Of a stretch of 64,000 bases of DNA, positions 10,056-21,031 are shown in pieces (positions within the stretch are counted from its first letter, which is position 1; every line of letters starts with the position of its first letter). This DNA is from Massariosphaeria phaeospora. Its lineage: Eukaryota; Ascomycota; Dothideomycetes; Pleosporales. The translations under genes and the position numbers were made by a program. The stretch lies in NCBI GenBank assembly GCA_011032825.1, contig JAADJZ010000002.1, forward strand, positions 1,054,001-1,118,000, given 5' to 3'. The notes under the pieces are model-generated. The model saw only the letters and a list, made by a program, of their open reading frames with translations. It searched no databases and was not told the origin of the DNA.

Positions 10056-11426
10056 GAGTTGAGGGGGTGGCGTGGAAGCTGGGTGCTGGGTGTTGGGAGG
10101 TGAGTTGCGGTGAGTTGAGTTGACGGAGTGCCAGCGAGGAAAATTACGAACGTATTGCTACCTACTTAGCTACCCTCCTACCTATCCTGCGCACGCAAGG
10201 CGAATTGAATTTGGACTTTTATCCGTCGTCTGCTCACGAGATTGGGATGGGATGGAATCCACGACTTACTAACCCGCTCTCGCGCTCTCGCGCTCAAACG
10301 GCGGCGGACCTAGAATTCTCCCGGAGTCCCGCGCTTCCCTTCCCTTTCCTCGCGACTCCATTATCTAGTCTTGACTTTAGCGACATGGAAAAGTTCCGTG
10401 GATATATTAGTTAGCAAGCACCCGATGCGGCACAAGCGGCTGCGCAAGGCTGCATACACTTCTCGCAAGGCTGCTTCTCGCGTTATCGCATCTTAACGTT
10501 CGAAGACTGCATTGGTAAAGCCTGACAAACGCGGTAAATCGAGGGGCCAAGGTGCGAGGGGTGCATGTGCGGTGCGTCAGCATTGGTGGTGACAAAGTGG
10601 TGACAAAGTTGGTGTTGCGGGGCTGCGGGCGGGGTGGATGCTAGCGCGGCGCTAGCGGGGGGCTCCAGGCTTTGGAACAATACTCCGTAGATACGGCCAA
10701 GTGCAACTACTGCAACTGTGGGTTTTTTTTATCAAAGACTGGTTTGGGGTTGGTGTGCACGTGTGGGATTGCTTGGGGAGGGGTGAAGAGGGAGAGAGGT
10801 AGGTGGCTCTGTATTGCACCAGCCAGACCAGGCGAGCGGTCTGGCATGGGGATGGGCTCGTGGGTAAAGGGTAAAGTGAACGAGATAGACTAGACTGAAC
10901 TGCAGTGTAAGTTATTGCACATGACACTTTGGTTGGTTAACGCCGACCAATACGCCATCTCACACTGTAGCTTGGCCTTTAGTCAGGGCTTTGATATCGC
11001 GTCCTCCCGGTGCCAAGGAGGTCAGCTCTGCGAGCTTCCATCTAGGCGTTGATGACTTGACTGTTGTTAAGCTCCACGCTGCGATGCGAGATGAGCATGC
11101 ACCTGCAGGTAGTCTTTGCCAAGAGGCTTGTTCCATGTGTGTGTGTCTTGGATTGGATTGGAGCGGGTCGGACACTGGGTCGAAGAGGGAAGGAAGGCTG
11201 CATGACGGAATGCTTCGCGGAACGTCTTGGGTTGGATTACAGATGCTTTGCGATGATGGGATTTGTTTGAAAGAGGACGATCGATAGTCAAGGGGGCGCG
11301 TGCATGTGTGTATGTATGTATGGTATAAAGAGGGCTGCTTTGCTGTCGACACTGCTGGAATAGCATCAGCCTCTTCGCATCATCCATCGACCATCATATA
11401 CCTCTTCGCAAATCTAAGCTGTCAAG
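10056..11426. other. Long intergenic region
   Basis: About 1.37 kb with no gene that I can support. Open frames up to about 130 codons exist on both strands but are arginine/serine-rich shadows without motifs. The right end holds the promoter of the isochorismatase-like gene. Confidence 0.45.
11323..11328 (+). promoter_or_regulatory. TATA box of the isochorismatase-like gene
   Basis: TATAAA in the context GGTATAAAGAGGG, 99 bp before the ATG at 11427. This spacing suits a core promoter with a short 5' leader. Confidence 0.55.
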
Positions 11427-12413
11427 ATGAGATTCGGATCCAGCATCGCTGTCCTGGCCCTTGGGCTGTGCAACGCCGTGTGCGCGGATGGTACACTACC
11501 CACCTCTCCCACTTGATGCAGATTGATGTCCATCCTGCTAACGCAACTTCCCCCTTAGCCGTCCCCTACGAGCGCCTCGACAAGAACAACGCCGTAAGCC
11601 TTTCCCTCTCATCTCCTCCCCTTCCACACCTACCTATCCGCTCCCATCCCCACCACCCATCTACTCCCCCCGCTAACCCCCCCAGGTCCTCGTAATCCTC
11701 GACATCCAAGTCGGCCTCTTCCAACTCGTGCGCGACTGGGACCCGACCCTCTACCGCGACAACGCGCTCGCGCACGCCGGTCTCGGCCAAGCCTTCAACC
11801 TGCCAGTCGTGCTGTCGACGTCGGCGGAAACGGGGCCCAACGGGCCGCTGCTGAAGCCGATTCTGGATATGTATCCGAATGCGCCGCTGGTGAGGCGGCA
11901 GGGCGAGGTCAAGTATGTGCTGTGCTGTGCTGTTCTTCTCTGTCTCTCTTTCTCTCCCTAAACTTTCATACCCACAAATACGCACTCTGACACAGACAAA
12001 CACTAACCCCCCCCAGCGCCTACGACTCCCCCGCCTTCCGCGCCGCCCTCACCGCCACAAACCGCACGCAAGTCCTCATCGCAGGCATAACCACCGACGT
12101 CTGCACGACCTTCCTGGCGCTCTCCCTGCGCGCAGCCGGCTACTCCGTCTTCGCCAACATCGAAGCCTCCGGCACGACCTCCACGCTGGTGCGCGACGCG
12201 GCGAACGCACGAATGGCGGCCGCGGGCGTGCAGCTGCTGTCGCTGTTCGCGGTCGTGAGCGAGCTGATGCGCGACTGGCGCGCCACGCCCGGCGCGAAGG
12301 AGCTGCTGCCGTGGCTGGATGAACATATGCCGGTGTATGGGTATTTGGCGAGGGCGCATAGGGCGGCGGTGGAGGAGGGGGTGGTGATTCCGGGGGAGGG
12401 CGATTTGAATTAG
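11427..12413 (+). CDS. Secreted isochorismatase-family (YcaC-like) hydrolase, four exons
   Basis: Exons 11427-11490, 11559-11593, 11686-11912 and 12017-12413. All three introns have GT-AG ends, CTAAC branch points and consistent phase. The protein starts with a signal peptide (MRFGSSIAVLALGLCNAVCAD). The isochorismatase fold follows: the acidic active-site strand VLVILDIQ, a YcaC-like stretch RRQGEVNAYDSP, and the nucleophile loop AGITTDVCTTF, whose Cys is the expected catalytic residue. Relatives hydrolyse small amides or vinyl ethers; in fungi, secreted members have been discussed as modulators of host salicylate, but nothing in this sequence shows that. The last third is unusually rich in CpG. 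Confidence 0.85.
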
Positions 12414-12830
12414 GGGGGAGGAGGGGGAGAACAGTATGGATGGGATGGATAGTATGGATGGGATGGTAGGGGCGATGATGGGAGAAGAAAAGGAGGGAAC
12501 GGGAATATGAAAGAGAGACGGTAAAAGTTGATAGATAGCCTACCTTTGGGAACCCAATACGCACCTAGTTGGCGAGTATCGATCGCACTGTGGGAGGTTA
12601 TCGTAGTTAAGAGATAGATCCAGCACTGCCGAGGGGTAGCTAAGTAATCTGTGCTGCTCCCGCTTAGTAAGGGACCCACTGCATTCCTTAGTACAGCAGA
12701 AGCAGAGGCAAGTCCAGGCTTTACAACTGTACAATATAAACATTTTAAAAATGCTACTCATATAAGTGAAACTGTTCTCCTCCGAACACAGCATCCTCTC
12801 GTCGCTACGGAGTACTCCTCCACCTCCACC
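12414..12830. other. Convergent 3' intergenic region with a short tandem repeat
   Basis: About 420 bases between converging genes. It contains two copies of AGTATGGATGGGATGGA back to back at 12433-12467, and a T/A-rich stretch near 12740 likely used for polyadenylation. No gene seen. Confidence 0.45.
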
Positions 12831-14215
12831 CTATGCACCCAGCCCATGCGCACCCAACCAGCTATTAATCACCTGGTACGCACCCGTCGCGTTATAATGA
12901 GCATTAATACCATGCGCAGTATCCGGTTGAATGTACGCCTCGAACGGGGTAGCTTTAGGAAACAATGCCTTAGCCCCAGCGGGAATACTCGTAGCATTCG
13001 TGCCCGTGGCCAAGCAGTCTCCGCCGCAGAACGGCAGGTCCTCGCGGCCCGTGAACACGAGCACAGGGCCGGAGAAAGACGACCGCTGCGGGAACGAGCC
13101 GATGGTGAGGGCTTCTCCGACGGTCATGGGCTGCTTGTTTGCCTCGGAGAAGAGCCCGAGGCCGAGGTCGTAGTGGCCCTTGTGGAGGAAGCAGAATTGG
13201 TTGGCGGTGAAGTCGGACCAGCTAACGTAGCCGGAGGCGTAGTCGAGCGGGGTGGTGGTCTCGTTGTAGCCGCGGATCAGGTTGGAGACTTCGGTTGTCG
13301 CGATATCTTCCCAGATGGTGTCGGGCGAAAGGCCGACGCCGAGCTTGTTGAGGACCATTTGGATGCCCTTGATAAGAGCATCACCGGCCTTCCAAGCTGA
13401 GTAGGTGTTCAAGAGGCCACTGCTGGATGCATTTCCGAAACGAAGCGGCTGGTTGAGGCGAGCACTGTGCATGTTCCAGCCCGCCCAGAATACTGATGTG
13501 AAATCGCCCGTCGCTGCCCATCCGGTAAGCACAAGACCATCGGTGTTGTTGGGGTACAGAGCTGAGAGCCATAGTGATTGAATCGAGCCGAATGAGTGGC
13601 CAACGTGGATGACCTTGGCAAATGAATGCCCGATCTCCGGAACTTCTCCTTTGCGGAGCTTCGTAGTGACGGCGTTCAGGGCTTCCACTTCGGCTTGCGC
13701 TTGGATCTCATTGAATGGATCGCCATGGGATGACATCCCTATGCCGAGGCGGTCAATGGCTAAGACGCTGTAACCTTCCTTGAGCGCTGCGTCCGTGTAG
13801 CTGTTGCTGTAATCGTTGTAAGGGAGATCCCAGTATCTGCAGCACGTTAGAGTTGATTGCGACACAGTCCTAGCGATGTCACAACGTACGCCTTGTCGAA
13901 TCCAATACCGTGAGAGAGTAGTTGTACAACAGACTCCCCGATACCTCCTTCTGGGTGACAGAACTTGGCGGAGATTTTGTAGCTTCCCTTCAATGTCTGG
14001 TAGTCTTCGAGAAGAGTGGCGGTGTAGTTCTGGCCATTCCGGAGGAGTTCCTGGGCGAAAGCTGTAACATCGAGGTTGGTTTCGAGGGGCACTTTCTTGA
14101 AGAGGCCTTGTCGAGATAATATGTCGACCGGGATAATAAAATCGGTACAGGACTTCGCCGCAGCGGAACCGGCCAGTAGCACCAGGAACGGTGCAAGCAA
14201 AGTGAGAGAAGCCAT
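12831..14215 (-). CDS. Secreted alpha/beta hydrolase, two exons
   Basis: Exon 1 is 13890-14215 and exon 2 12831-13836, split by a 53-bp intron with a CTCTAAC branch point; the join restores HGIGFDKAYWDLP. The 443-residue protein has a signal peptide (LLAPFLVLLAGSAAA), an oxyanion-loop region HGIGFDKAYW, and a nucleophile elbow GHSFGS with Ser at about residue 190. A C-terminal DTAHGIN can supply the catalytic His. There are several N-glycosylation sites (NYT, NNT, NAT). It belongs to the broad fungal secreted esterase/lipase-like group; the substrate cannot be read from the sequence. The ends of the family are intact, so I expect an active enzyme. Confidence 0.85.
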
Positions 14216-15826
14216 TGGAACGTTCTGAATATGATCTGGAAGGAGAGCAGACAGCGTCGAATTTAAAGATAGTGGGAAATTAGTGGGCCAATACTACACC
14301 ATGTTGACGCAGTAAGATGTGCAGCCGGGTCTTATTTATAAATGGAGGTCAGCACCCAAGCGTGAGAATTGTGTGGTATTTGGAACGAATGCCTTCCTAG
14401 TGGGGCACAGGAACCGATATTCGACCAAGCTTGAATTCGACGACGGCACACACTGTGATGGAACGTGCCGTGCAACCAGTCGCGACTGTAACCAAGTATG
14501 CAACTCGGAACAGAGCTACGCCGCCTTGATCGTCTAGCCATCCTGCGCAAAAGTGCCTAGCTCTTTCCATGGGAACGTCTCGCAAGAAGGAAGAATTAAG
14601 GATGACAGAAGTTGAGCAAGCAGAGCCGAAGATGTCATAATGCAACTGGGCTGAACAGCCTAGTGGGAGCCTGATCATCCGGTTCGATGTCGTCAAATCT
14701 GCTTTAGCCCTCTCCACCGTTCGTGGTAGCTCCGGCTCCGCACCCGCCCTAAATGCTTGCTCCGAAGACTAGTATTTGAGTTTACTCAGACGTACTCAGA
14801 CCTTGGTGTGGCCGCTGACAATCGTGAATCTCGCAAAATCATGCAGGTAAGAGGAGACGCGGCAAAAGAATGAACGAAGGAACGAAACATGCTACAGCGG
14901 GCCCCTGCCGCTGTCTGCAATACTACCTGCATCTGCAGCCTCCACGCGCCGCTCACGTTGTGTGAACTGTTGCAAGCGCGTCGCTGTGCAGGTTGCAGTC
15001 CCTTGCATGCCGTTATTTTCGTCGAGCGTCTGTTTCTGGCGAGAGAACGTGCTGAGAGGGGTGCGCCTGCGCCCTGTAGGGAGCAACGGGGACTTGCGGG
15101 CGGTTTGGTCGGAGCAAGTCGGAGGCGGTGAGGCTGGTGTGTTGTTACTGAGCACCGCATCATCCGGTCGCCGACTGTAGACTGTACTGCTTCCACCAGA
15201 GGCCTGCGTAGACTATTCGGAGGAAAGGAGATTAGATGATAAAGGTTTAGATGATATGGATGCGATGAGAAACGAGGGATTCGGCCAAGGAAACATGCCA
15301 CCAAGTGGCCCGTTGCATGACAAATATCGCATCGCCTACTCAGCGCGGGAAGTGTTGCGTAGTGCGCGACTGCGCTCGCAAGACGAGCGTGGCACTCTGC
15401 AACAACCGTCGCATGCACAGGTGTAGCGATGACGTCTGCTGGCCGTGGAGCTAGAAGAGGGACAGGTGCGTACAAAAGGGCTGCGTGCGAGCTGCAAGCG
15501 AGCGCCGGCGGGCGCGGCCAAACTCAACACCGGCTATGCGAAGGCCCTGCGCCCTGATTGGCCAGGTCCCAGACATCGTCGCTTCAACGTCACCCCGCTC
15601 GATACGAGCAACCCCACGCTGTAAAGATGGAGAGAATTTGCGCCGAAAATACGACGATAGGTTCGCGAACGAGTTGCAGTGGGCATCGGAGTCGGCGAGG
15701 TGAAGAGGTGCGCTGCTGTCTACATAAAGGGCCAGCAGCCTGCCTGTCGTCGAGAGTCTACTCACAATCTCCATACCGACTCGAAGCTTCACATTCGCAT
15801 CCACCGAAATCTCCAAACCCGACAAC
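14216..15826. other. Long intergenic region between divergent genes
   Basis: About 1.6 kb upstream of both the alpha/beta hydrolase and the short-chain dehydrogenase. The longest minus-strand frame here (14786-15475) is rich in Arg, Ser, His and Cys without motif and is not credible. A CATAAAGGG element at 15722-15730 lies about 100 bp before the dehydrogenase ATG and may be its TATA-like box. Confidence 0.45.
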
Positions 15827-16825
15827 ATGGTGCCTCTCCCGCTCATCCGCCAGGCCAACACGCAGCTCCCCGCCGACCTGACCGCCGTCTTCGTCGGCGC
15901 CACCTCCGGCATCGGCCTCTACACGCTCCTCTCCTTCGCGCGCAACTGCGCCCACCCACGCGCCTACTTCATCGGCCGCTCCCAAGACGCCGCGACCTCC
16001 ATCCTCGCGTCGCTGAAAGCCATCAACCCCAACGGGGAGTACACATTCATCCGCTCCGACATCAGCCTGCTCGCCAACGTCGACACCGTGTGCGCGCAGA
16101 TCGTCGCGCAGGAGAAGTCCATCAACATGCTGGTCATGAGCCAGGGCACCATGGTCAGCGGCGTGGATACCAGCGAGGGCCTGCATCTGACGGCCGCGCT
16201 GCTGATCCATTCGCGCACGCGCTTCGCGGTGAATTTGCTGCCGCTGTTGCGGGCGGCGCCGACGCTGCGCCGCGTGTTGACTATCTTCACGGGAACGAAG
16301 GAGGGGAAGATGAAGGATCCGGATCTGCAGATGCGAAGTATGGGCGTCAATTTCATTGCGGCGCGGGGCCAGGCGGCGTCGGTCATTACGTTGAGCTTGG
16401 AGAAGCTGGCTAAGATGGCGCCGGATGTGAGTTTCGTGCACGATTTTCCGGGGCCGGTGAAAAGTAATATTGCGAGGGAGGGTGGGATTGCGATGGCGGT
16501 TATGAGGGGCGTCTTTTGGGTGGTGGGGAGGTGGGTGTTTATTCCAGAGGAGGAGAGCGGGGACAGGCATCTGTGGCTGGCGACGAGTGGGGCGTTCCCT
16601 GCGAGGGAGAGGGAGAAAGGTATCGACGGCGGCAAGGTCGATGTCCAGAAGGGGAGTGATGGCATGGTCGGGAGCGGCGTGTATATTGTGGATCAGCATT
16701 GCGAGAGCGGTGGGCCGCCGGTCGTGGAGGTGCTGAGGAAGTTGAGGGAAGAGGGGCAGCCGGACCGGATCTGGACACATATACAGGACGAGTTTTTGCG
16801 GATTACTGGGAAGGAGAGGATGTAG
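15827..16825 (+). CDS. Short-chain dehydrogenase/reductase-like protein with atypical active site
   Basis: A single exon of 332 residues. The Rossmann nucleotide-binding loop is clear: VFVGATSGIGLYT at residues 21-33, followed by the second strand RAYFIGRS typical of NADP-preferring members. An acidic residue sits after the third strand (IRSDISLL), and the fourth-strand region reads NMLVMSQGT where classical members have NNAG. I do not see a YxxxK catalytic pair; the expected place reads FIAARGQAASVITL. The protein is therefore either an inactive or differently catalysing member, of the kind often found in fungal secondary-metabolism loci. No other biosynthetic gene adjoins it. Confidence 0.8.
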   Translation: MVPLPLIRQANTQLPADLTAVFVGATSGIGLYTLLSFARNCAHPRAYFIGRSQDAATSILASLKAINPNGEYTFIRSDISLLANVDTVCAQIVAQEKSINMLVMSQGTMVSGVDTSEGLHLTAALLIHSRTRFAVNLLPLLRAAPTLRRVLTIFTGTKEGKMKDPDLQMRSMGVNFIAARGQAASVITLSLEKLAKMAPDVSFVHDFPGPVKSNIAREGGIAMAVMRGVFWVVGRWVFIPEEESGDRHLWLATSGAFPAREREKGIDGGKVDVQKGSDGMVGSGVYIVDQHCESGGPPVVEVLRKLREEGQPDRIWTHIQDEFLRITGKERM

Positions 16826-17056
16826 AGCAGAAGACTGTGTTAGTAGGATACCACGACGTTTCATACAGTACATATACCAAAGATCAAGTATTACTTTTAG
16901 ATTAAGCTAGAACTATCCTGGCCATGCCCATGGCAAAACACAAGGAAATACCCCCTAGTGGAAGGAAACAGTTGTTGAGATAGCCTGAGCCCATACCTGG
17001 CGACAGAACATGTCCGAATATGCACTATTGCCTCTAGTGTACCATTAGGATTAGAC

Positions 17057-17841
17057 TTAAGCGAAGTCGACTTCGTTCTTGAAGTTGACCAGGCTGGCCC
17101 ACGTATTGAAGAAGTGGATGAAGCCGTGGGTCGCTGGGACATCATCGGCGCTGTCGATGCCCAGGGTCGTTCCGAGATCCCAGAGGGGCTCTGAGCCTGC
17201 AATAGCAGCGTTGATGACCACCTCGTAGGCGTTCTCGAGCGCGATTTTGTCGGCGAGGGTGAGGTCACTGTCTGTAGGCAGACTGGTAAGGACAGGATAG
17301 GTAAGATGGGAATGGGAGAGAACTTACTGGCCTTGGTGATGGCAACGGTGTTGTTGACAGAGGCAATGACGTTGTCGATCGAGGAAGCATGGGCGTCCAC
17401 GCTGTACACGAGAACATTAGGTCCTATAATCACACACAGTATGAATAGATGGTTGAGTGACTTACGCGGAGTTCAGATCGATGAGGTCTTGCTTGTTGAA
17501 GCTCGAGACGGTGACATTCTTGGGGATGCTGTGCACCGTCTTCAGCGTATCGTAGGCCAAGACCCAGAAGTCTGTGCCGACGATGTTGGCGGCGTTGAGA
17601 AGGCCGATGACGGATTCCATGCGCGTGCGATCGTCGGTCGACACGCTGAGGGCCCTGTTGGACTCCACTGAGACTCGGTGTCAGTATGGGACAGTGAGGA
17701 GAGACTGCATGATAGCCTACCGATGTCCCTGTTGCCGTTATTCAGGCTAGCCGAGATGCTGTTGAACTTGTCTGTGAGGGGGGTGAGGAGGCCGGCGGAG
17801 GCAAGGGCCGCGAAGGCGAGGGGGAAGAGTGTGCAGCGCAT
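17057..17841 (-). CDS. HsbA-like secreted cell-surface protein, four exons
   Basis: Exons 17721-17841, 17466-17667, 17328-17401 and 17057-17271 join in phase to give 203 residues; introns are 53, 64 and 56 bp. The protein begins with a signal peptide (MRCTLFPLAFAALASAG) and continues as an all-helical, Ala/Val/Asn-rich chain with no Cys after the signal, typical of the hydrophobic surface-binding protein A family. Aspergillus HsbA binds hydrophobic surfaces and recruits esterases; the relatives are often abundant cell-wall proteins. Key phrases are STDDRTRMESVIGLL and DKIALENAYEVVINAA. Family assignment rests on length, composition and secretion, so it is likely but not proven. Confidence 0.75.
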
Positions 17842-18916
17842 CTTGGAGATGAGTGTTGAAGTGAGGGGATTTGGTAGTGACGATTCTGTTGTAGAATAGA
17901 AAGCTGGCGAACTGAGTTGAAATTCGAATGTCTAGAGGGGGCAGGGGAGGCCGTCTTTATACTTCCTCAGGGCCGTAGGGTGCGTGCACGCTCGGAAGAA
18001 TTTCGCAGAGGAGATGTACGGCTGTGGATTATTGGAGCCATTCCATCGTACCAATCTATCTGGCCGTAATTGTACGAGCTGGTAAGCCGGTTTCTTCGTC
18101 GAATGAATCGTGTGAAAAAGAGACACGGCGTGATCAGGTACCAGGGGCTGTACATGGTATTTCGGTGGCATTTGCAGCCTGTCTATTGTGCATCGTATAG
18201 TGTGGCCAGAGCGGTGTTTGTTATCTAGAGCTGAGCCAGCAGAGCGATGCTGCAATTTTTTCGCGGGCTCTTCACGCCGACCCGCATTTGTATCCAACGT
18301 GTGCTGAGTGGACGGGTTGTTTGGTACGCCTCCTTGGAGGCTGAGTACGGAATCCATCGGCTGCGGCTCATCGCACCCAGGGTAAGCAGCAGCGAAGCCT
18401 GAGAAACATAATGAAGCTGCTGTTGGATTGTTGGCGCGCGATTTGGTAGGAGAGTGGAGTGTTGAAGTCTGAGGACGTTGGCAAGTAAAACCGATGCGTA
18501 ATCATAGACTACCAGCAGCCGCAACCGACCCACTTCCCCACCTTTTTCAATCGCGAAACATCGACACTGCAAAGTGCACCCTCAGATACAATCGGCGTCA
18601 CCCCGGTACTGCGATTCAAACCCGTTCGTTGCTACTATCTTACGCCTGCGTAATCCCCCCAGCGAATTCGGGCTTTGGGATTGGAAGCCCGTTCGTCAAC
18701 CGTGGCCTCAACCGCACAACCAGTTGCCAAGGCTCCAATGGAGACCCATATGGGAACCCGACTGGAGGTCTCTGAGGCCAGGTAGGACGTCTCGGACCCA
18801 TCCGCCAATATCTTGCCTTGAAAGCAGTTTGACCCGCCTTCTCTCGGCATGTTTTTTCATTACCTTGACCCGCTTCGTCCGCTCACTCGGATCAATAGTT
18901 CGCCCAACATCGGCGG
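17842..18916. other. Intergenic region
   Basis: Roughly 1.1 kb with no supported gene. It contains the HsbA-like promoter on its left side. Short frames on both strands lack motifs. Confidence 0.4.
17956..17961 (-). promoter_or_regulatory. TATA box of the HsbA-like gene
   Basis: The minus strand reads AAGTATAAAGACGG here, 115 bp upstream of the ATG at 17841, a plausible core promoter position. Confidence 0.5.
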
Positions 18917-19198
18917 CTACACTGCGCCCAAGACTTTGGGTTTCATCAGCAAGGGAGTTTCCCGAGGCACTGCATAAAAGTTGTAGATGAGAGCAAAAAT
19001 CTCGCCGGTTCTAAAGATACACGTGTAAGTACCTTCCAGGTTGGTAAGAGGCAGGGCCGGGCGGTACCCAGGCACGTGCTTAGTGTACAGGAAGGAGCAG
19101 GCCACATGGAACTGCAGGAGCCAACAGCGTTCGGAGCCTGCAAACATCCGCACATCACCATCGATATTCTCCAAAATGCCATCCACCACCGCTCTTCC

Positions 19199-19963
19199 CT
19201 ATCGCTGATCCTGCTCCTGTTCCTCAAGATTCCGATAGAGCTGTTCCAGTGTGACCTCGACCTGCTCGACCGACGCCTTGACCTCATCGCTCCCCTCTTC
19301 TACCTCGAACGCATCAAGCACATGCTGGATGAACCCGCTTGCTCGCTGGAGTCGGCCTCTGTTCGAGAGGCCGCTTGAAACACGCCCAATGCCGCCGTTT
19401 CGATGCCTGCGCCGTAACGTTGAGCGCGACAGCCATGGTACCCGAGGCGATACTGTCGCAGTAGCGTTGAGCAGCGCGGAGGTCGTCTGCGTCGTTGCGG
19501 TAGAGGTTGACTGATTGGTATCAGAGCGAGCGTAGCTGAACCACACAGCTCGGCAGATCGGGCATTTGTTGTGCCATGCTCCAGCGGTTCTCAGATGCTT
19601 CTCTAAGCACCGCCGACCGAAGATGTGGCCACAGCACCGCGTGCCCCCGTCATGGGCCGCTGATATGTCGACACGGACCGCCCATTCTGCTCGACCGTCC
19701 TCCAAGTCCACACTCGTCGGCGTATATTCCCCGTATGGTTCTCGGCAGATGGCGCAGCTGAGAGAGCTCGGCTCGAGACAAGACAAGGGAATAGGGGTTG
19801 TGAAAAGGACAAACTGTGCTGCTGCACCCGATTGCGGAACATTCGAGCTTGAACGAGGCATGGTGCGTATGGATAATGAGACAGCTTGGTAGACAAGAGT
19901 GAGCCTCTTCATCAAGCAGTATTTATCGCTGTGGGTCAAGCCATCAATTGTGAATGGAGGCAT
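19199..19963 (-). CDS. RING-finger protein A (254 aa), possible E3 ubiquitin ligase
   Basis: A single exon. The RING lies at residues 70-137: CAIC pair, a long loop, then CCGHIFGRRC, then CPIC, giving the C3HC4-type ligand order. A coiled C-terminal segment (residues 205-250: RASGFIQHVLDAFEVEEG, then a Glu/Gln-rich helix) matches the end of the next gene, RING B, so the two are paralogues. A TATA-like ATAAATA on the minus strand at 19920-19926 favours initiation at the internal ATG 19861 (MPRSSSN) rather than 19963. After the TAG stop at 19199-19201 the same frame remains open for 93 more codons, to 18917, with normal-looking composition. No membrane segment is seen; likely a soluble E3 ligase of unknown target. 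Confidence 0.8.
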   Translation of the reverse strand: MPPFTIDGLTHSDKYCLMKRLTLVYQAVSLSIRTMPRSSSNVPQSGAAAQFVLFTTPIPLSCLEPSSLSCAICREPYGEYTPTSVDLEDGRAEWAVRVDISAAHDGGTRCCGHIFGRRCLEKHLRTAGAWHNKCPICRAVWFSYARSDTNQSTSTATTQTTSALLNATATVSPRVPWLSRSTLRRRHRNGGIGRVSSGLSNRGRLQRASGFIQHVLDAFEVEEGSDEVKASVEQVEVTLEQLYRNLEEQEQDQR

Positions 19964-20188
19964 TGCTCTGTTTGTGCAAGCTATTCACAGGACCCAGAGC
20001 CAACGCATCTCGCGCAGTTGAATTGCGAAAGGTGGCAGCATTGATTGTCCTTTAAGGTCAATGAAGAGTGAATCTTGGAATTCTTTGACGTACAAGTTAC
20101 AGGGCTGTGCTGATCGATTCAGTCCTCTGAAAAACTACGCAACGAGTACTAGGAAAATGACCGGCATTACCAACAGCCTTACATTCCT

Positions 20189-21031
20189 TTACCTACGCCA
20201 ACCACTGCCGCGTCTTGCGCTTCCGGTTCGTTCGTGCCTGCTTTCCTCGTGGCGTCGCCATAATCTCTCAAGCGCTTCTTCAATCTCACCTATTTCACCA
20301 CTGATATCACCCTCGCCGTGGAAGTCAAACACGACAAGCATTCGTTCCAAAAACCCGATAGCTCGATGAATTCTTCCTGCGTCCGATAGCCTCGCCTCTT
20401 GGTCGACACGCCTCACTCCCGTAGCCGCGCCCAAATCCCCCACAACCTCTGGTGCGTCAGGGGATACCACAACCTCCGGCGCATGTGTTCCATCCTCCTC
20501 CCCAATGACCCTCAGAGCTATCTCCTGCGGTACCGGGATTCTTACGGGCCCCTGAGCCTCCTCCAAGAGCCCCGGAGCCTCTTCTCTGTTTGCCATCAAC
20601 CCTGCTACGGGGTCATTGATCGTCCACGTAGGAATATCAAACTCCCCGTTCGCAGCAAACCAGGTCTCTCTACATATCGGACAATTGACCCTTGATAGTC
20701 CCCCGTTGCGGACCACGGTACGGAAATACTCTTCCAGGCAGCTGCGACCGAAGACGTGGCGGCAGGTAGAGCGAGGATGCCAAGAGCGGATGCGCACAGC
20801 GCTCTCACGACGCCCGTCGGTGTTACCCGCGGCCCCGACGTAGTCTTCGCGGCAGATTGGGCAATCACGAAAGCCGGACGGGAGGTTGGACAGCGGGACG
20901 TGTATGAGGTCGAGAAGGTTAGTTTGGATTACATCGACTGGGTCCCAGTCCGCATCCGAATCCGAATCCTCTGGGTCAAAACGTGCAGGCATTGCTGGGA
21001 TGCGTCCAAGGCGCGTGTGGTGATGGCCCAT
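20189..21031 (-). CDS. RING-finger protein B (280 aa), paralogue of RING A
   Basis: A single exon. The RING is at residues 57-120: CPICREDY, a 28-residue loop, then CRHVFGRSC, then CPICRETWF. The spacing and the words HxFGRxCLE and CPICR-x-x-WF are shared with RING A 225 bp downstream, and both end in a helix of similar pattern (RAIGFLERMLVVFDFHGEG here). An acidic N-terminus (DPEDSDSDADWDP) precedes the RING and a Pro/Val/Glu-rich linker follows it. Tandem duplication is the simple explanation for the pair, followed by strong divergence. Function as an E3 ligase is inferred from the intact zinc ligands. Confidence 0.85.
   Translation of the reverse strand: MGHHHTRLGRIPAMPARFDPEDSDSDADWDPVDVIQTNLLDLIHVPLSNLPSGFRDCPICREDYVGAAGNTDGRRESAVRIRSWHPRSTCRHVFGRSCLEEYFRTVVRNGGLSRVNCPICRETWFAANGEFDIPTWTINDPVAGLMANREEAPGLLEEAQGPVRIPVPQEIALRVIGEEDGTHAPEVVVSPDAPEVVGDLGAATGVRRVDQEARLSDAGRIHRAIGFLERMLVVFDFHGEGDISGEIGEIEEALERLWRRHEESRHERTGSARRGSGWRR

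Noticed and set aside
14786..15475. 229-codon open frame on the minus strand
   Set aside because: Arg/Ser/His/Cys-rich composition, no motif, in a promoter-like region; typical chance frame in GC-rich DNA.
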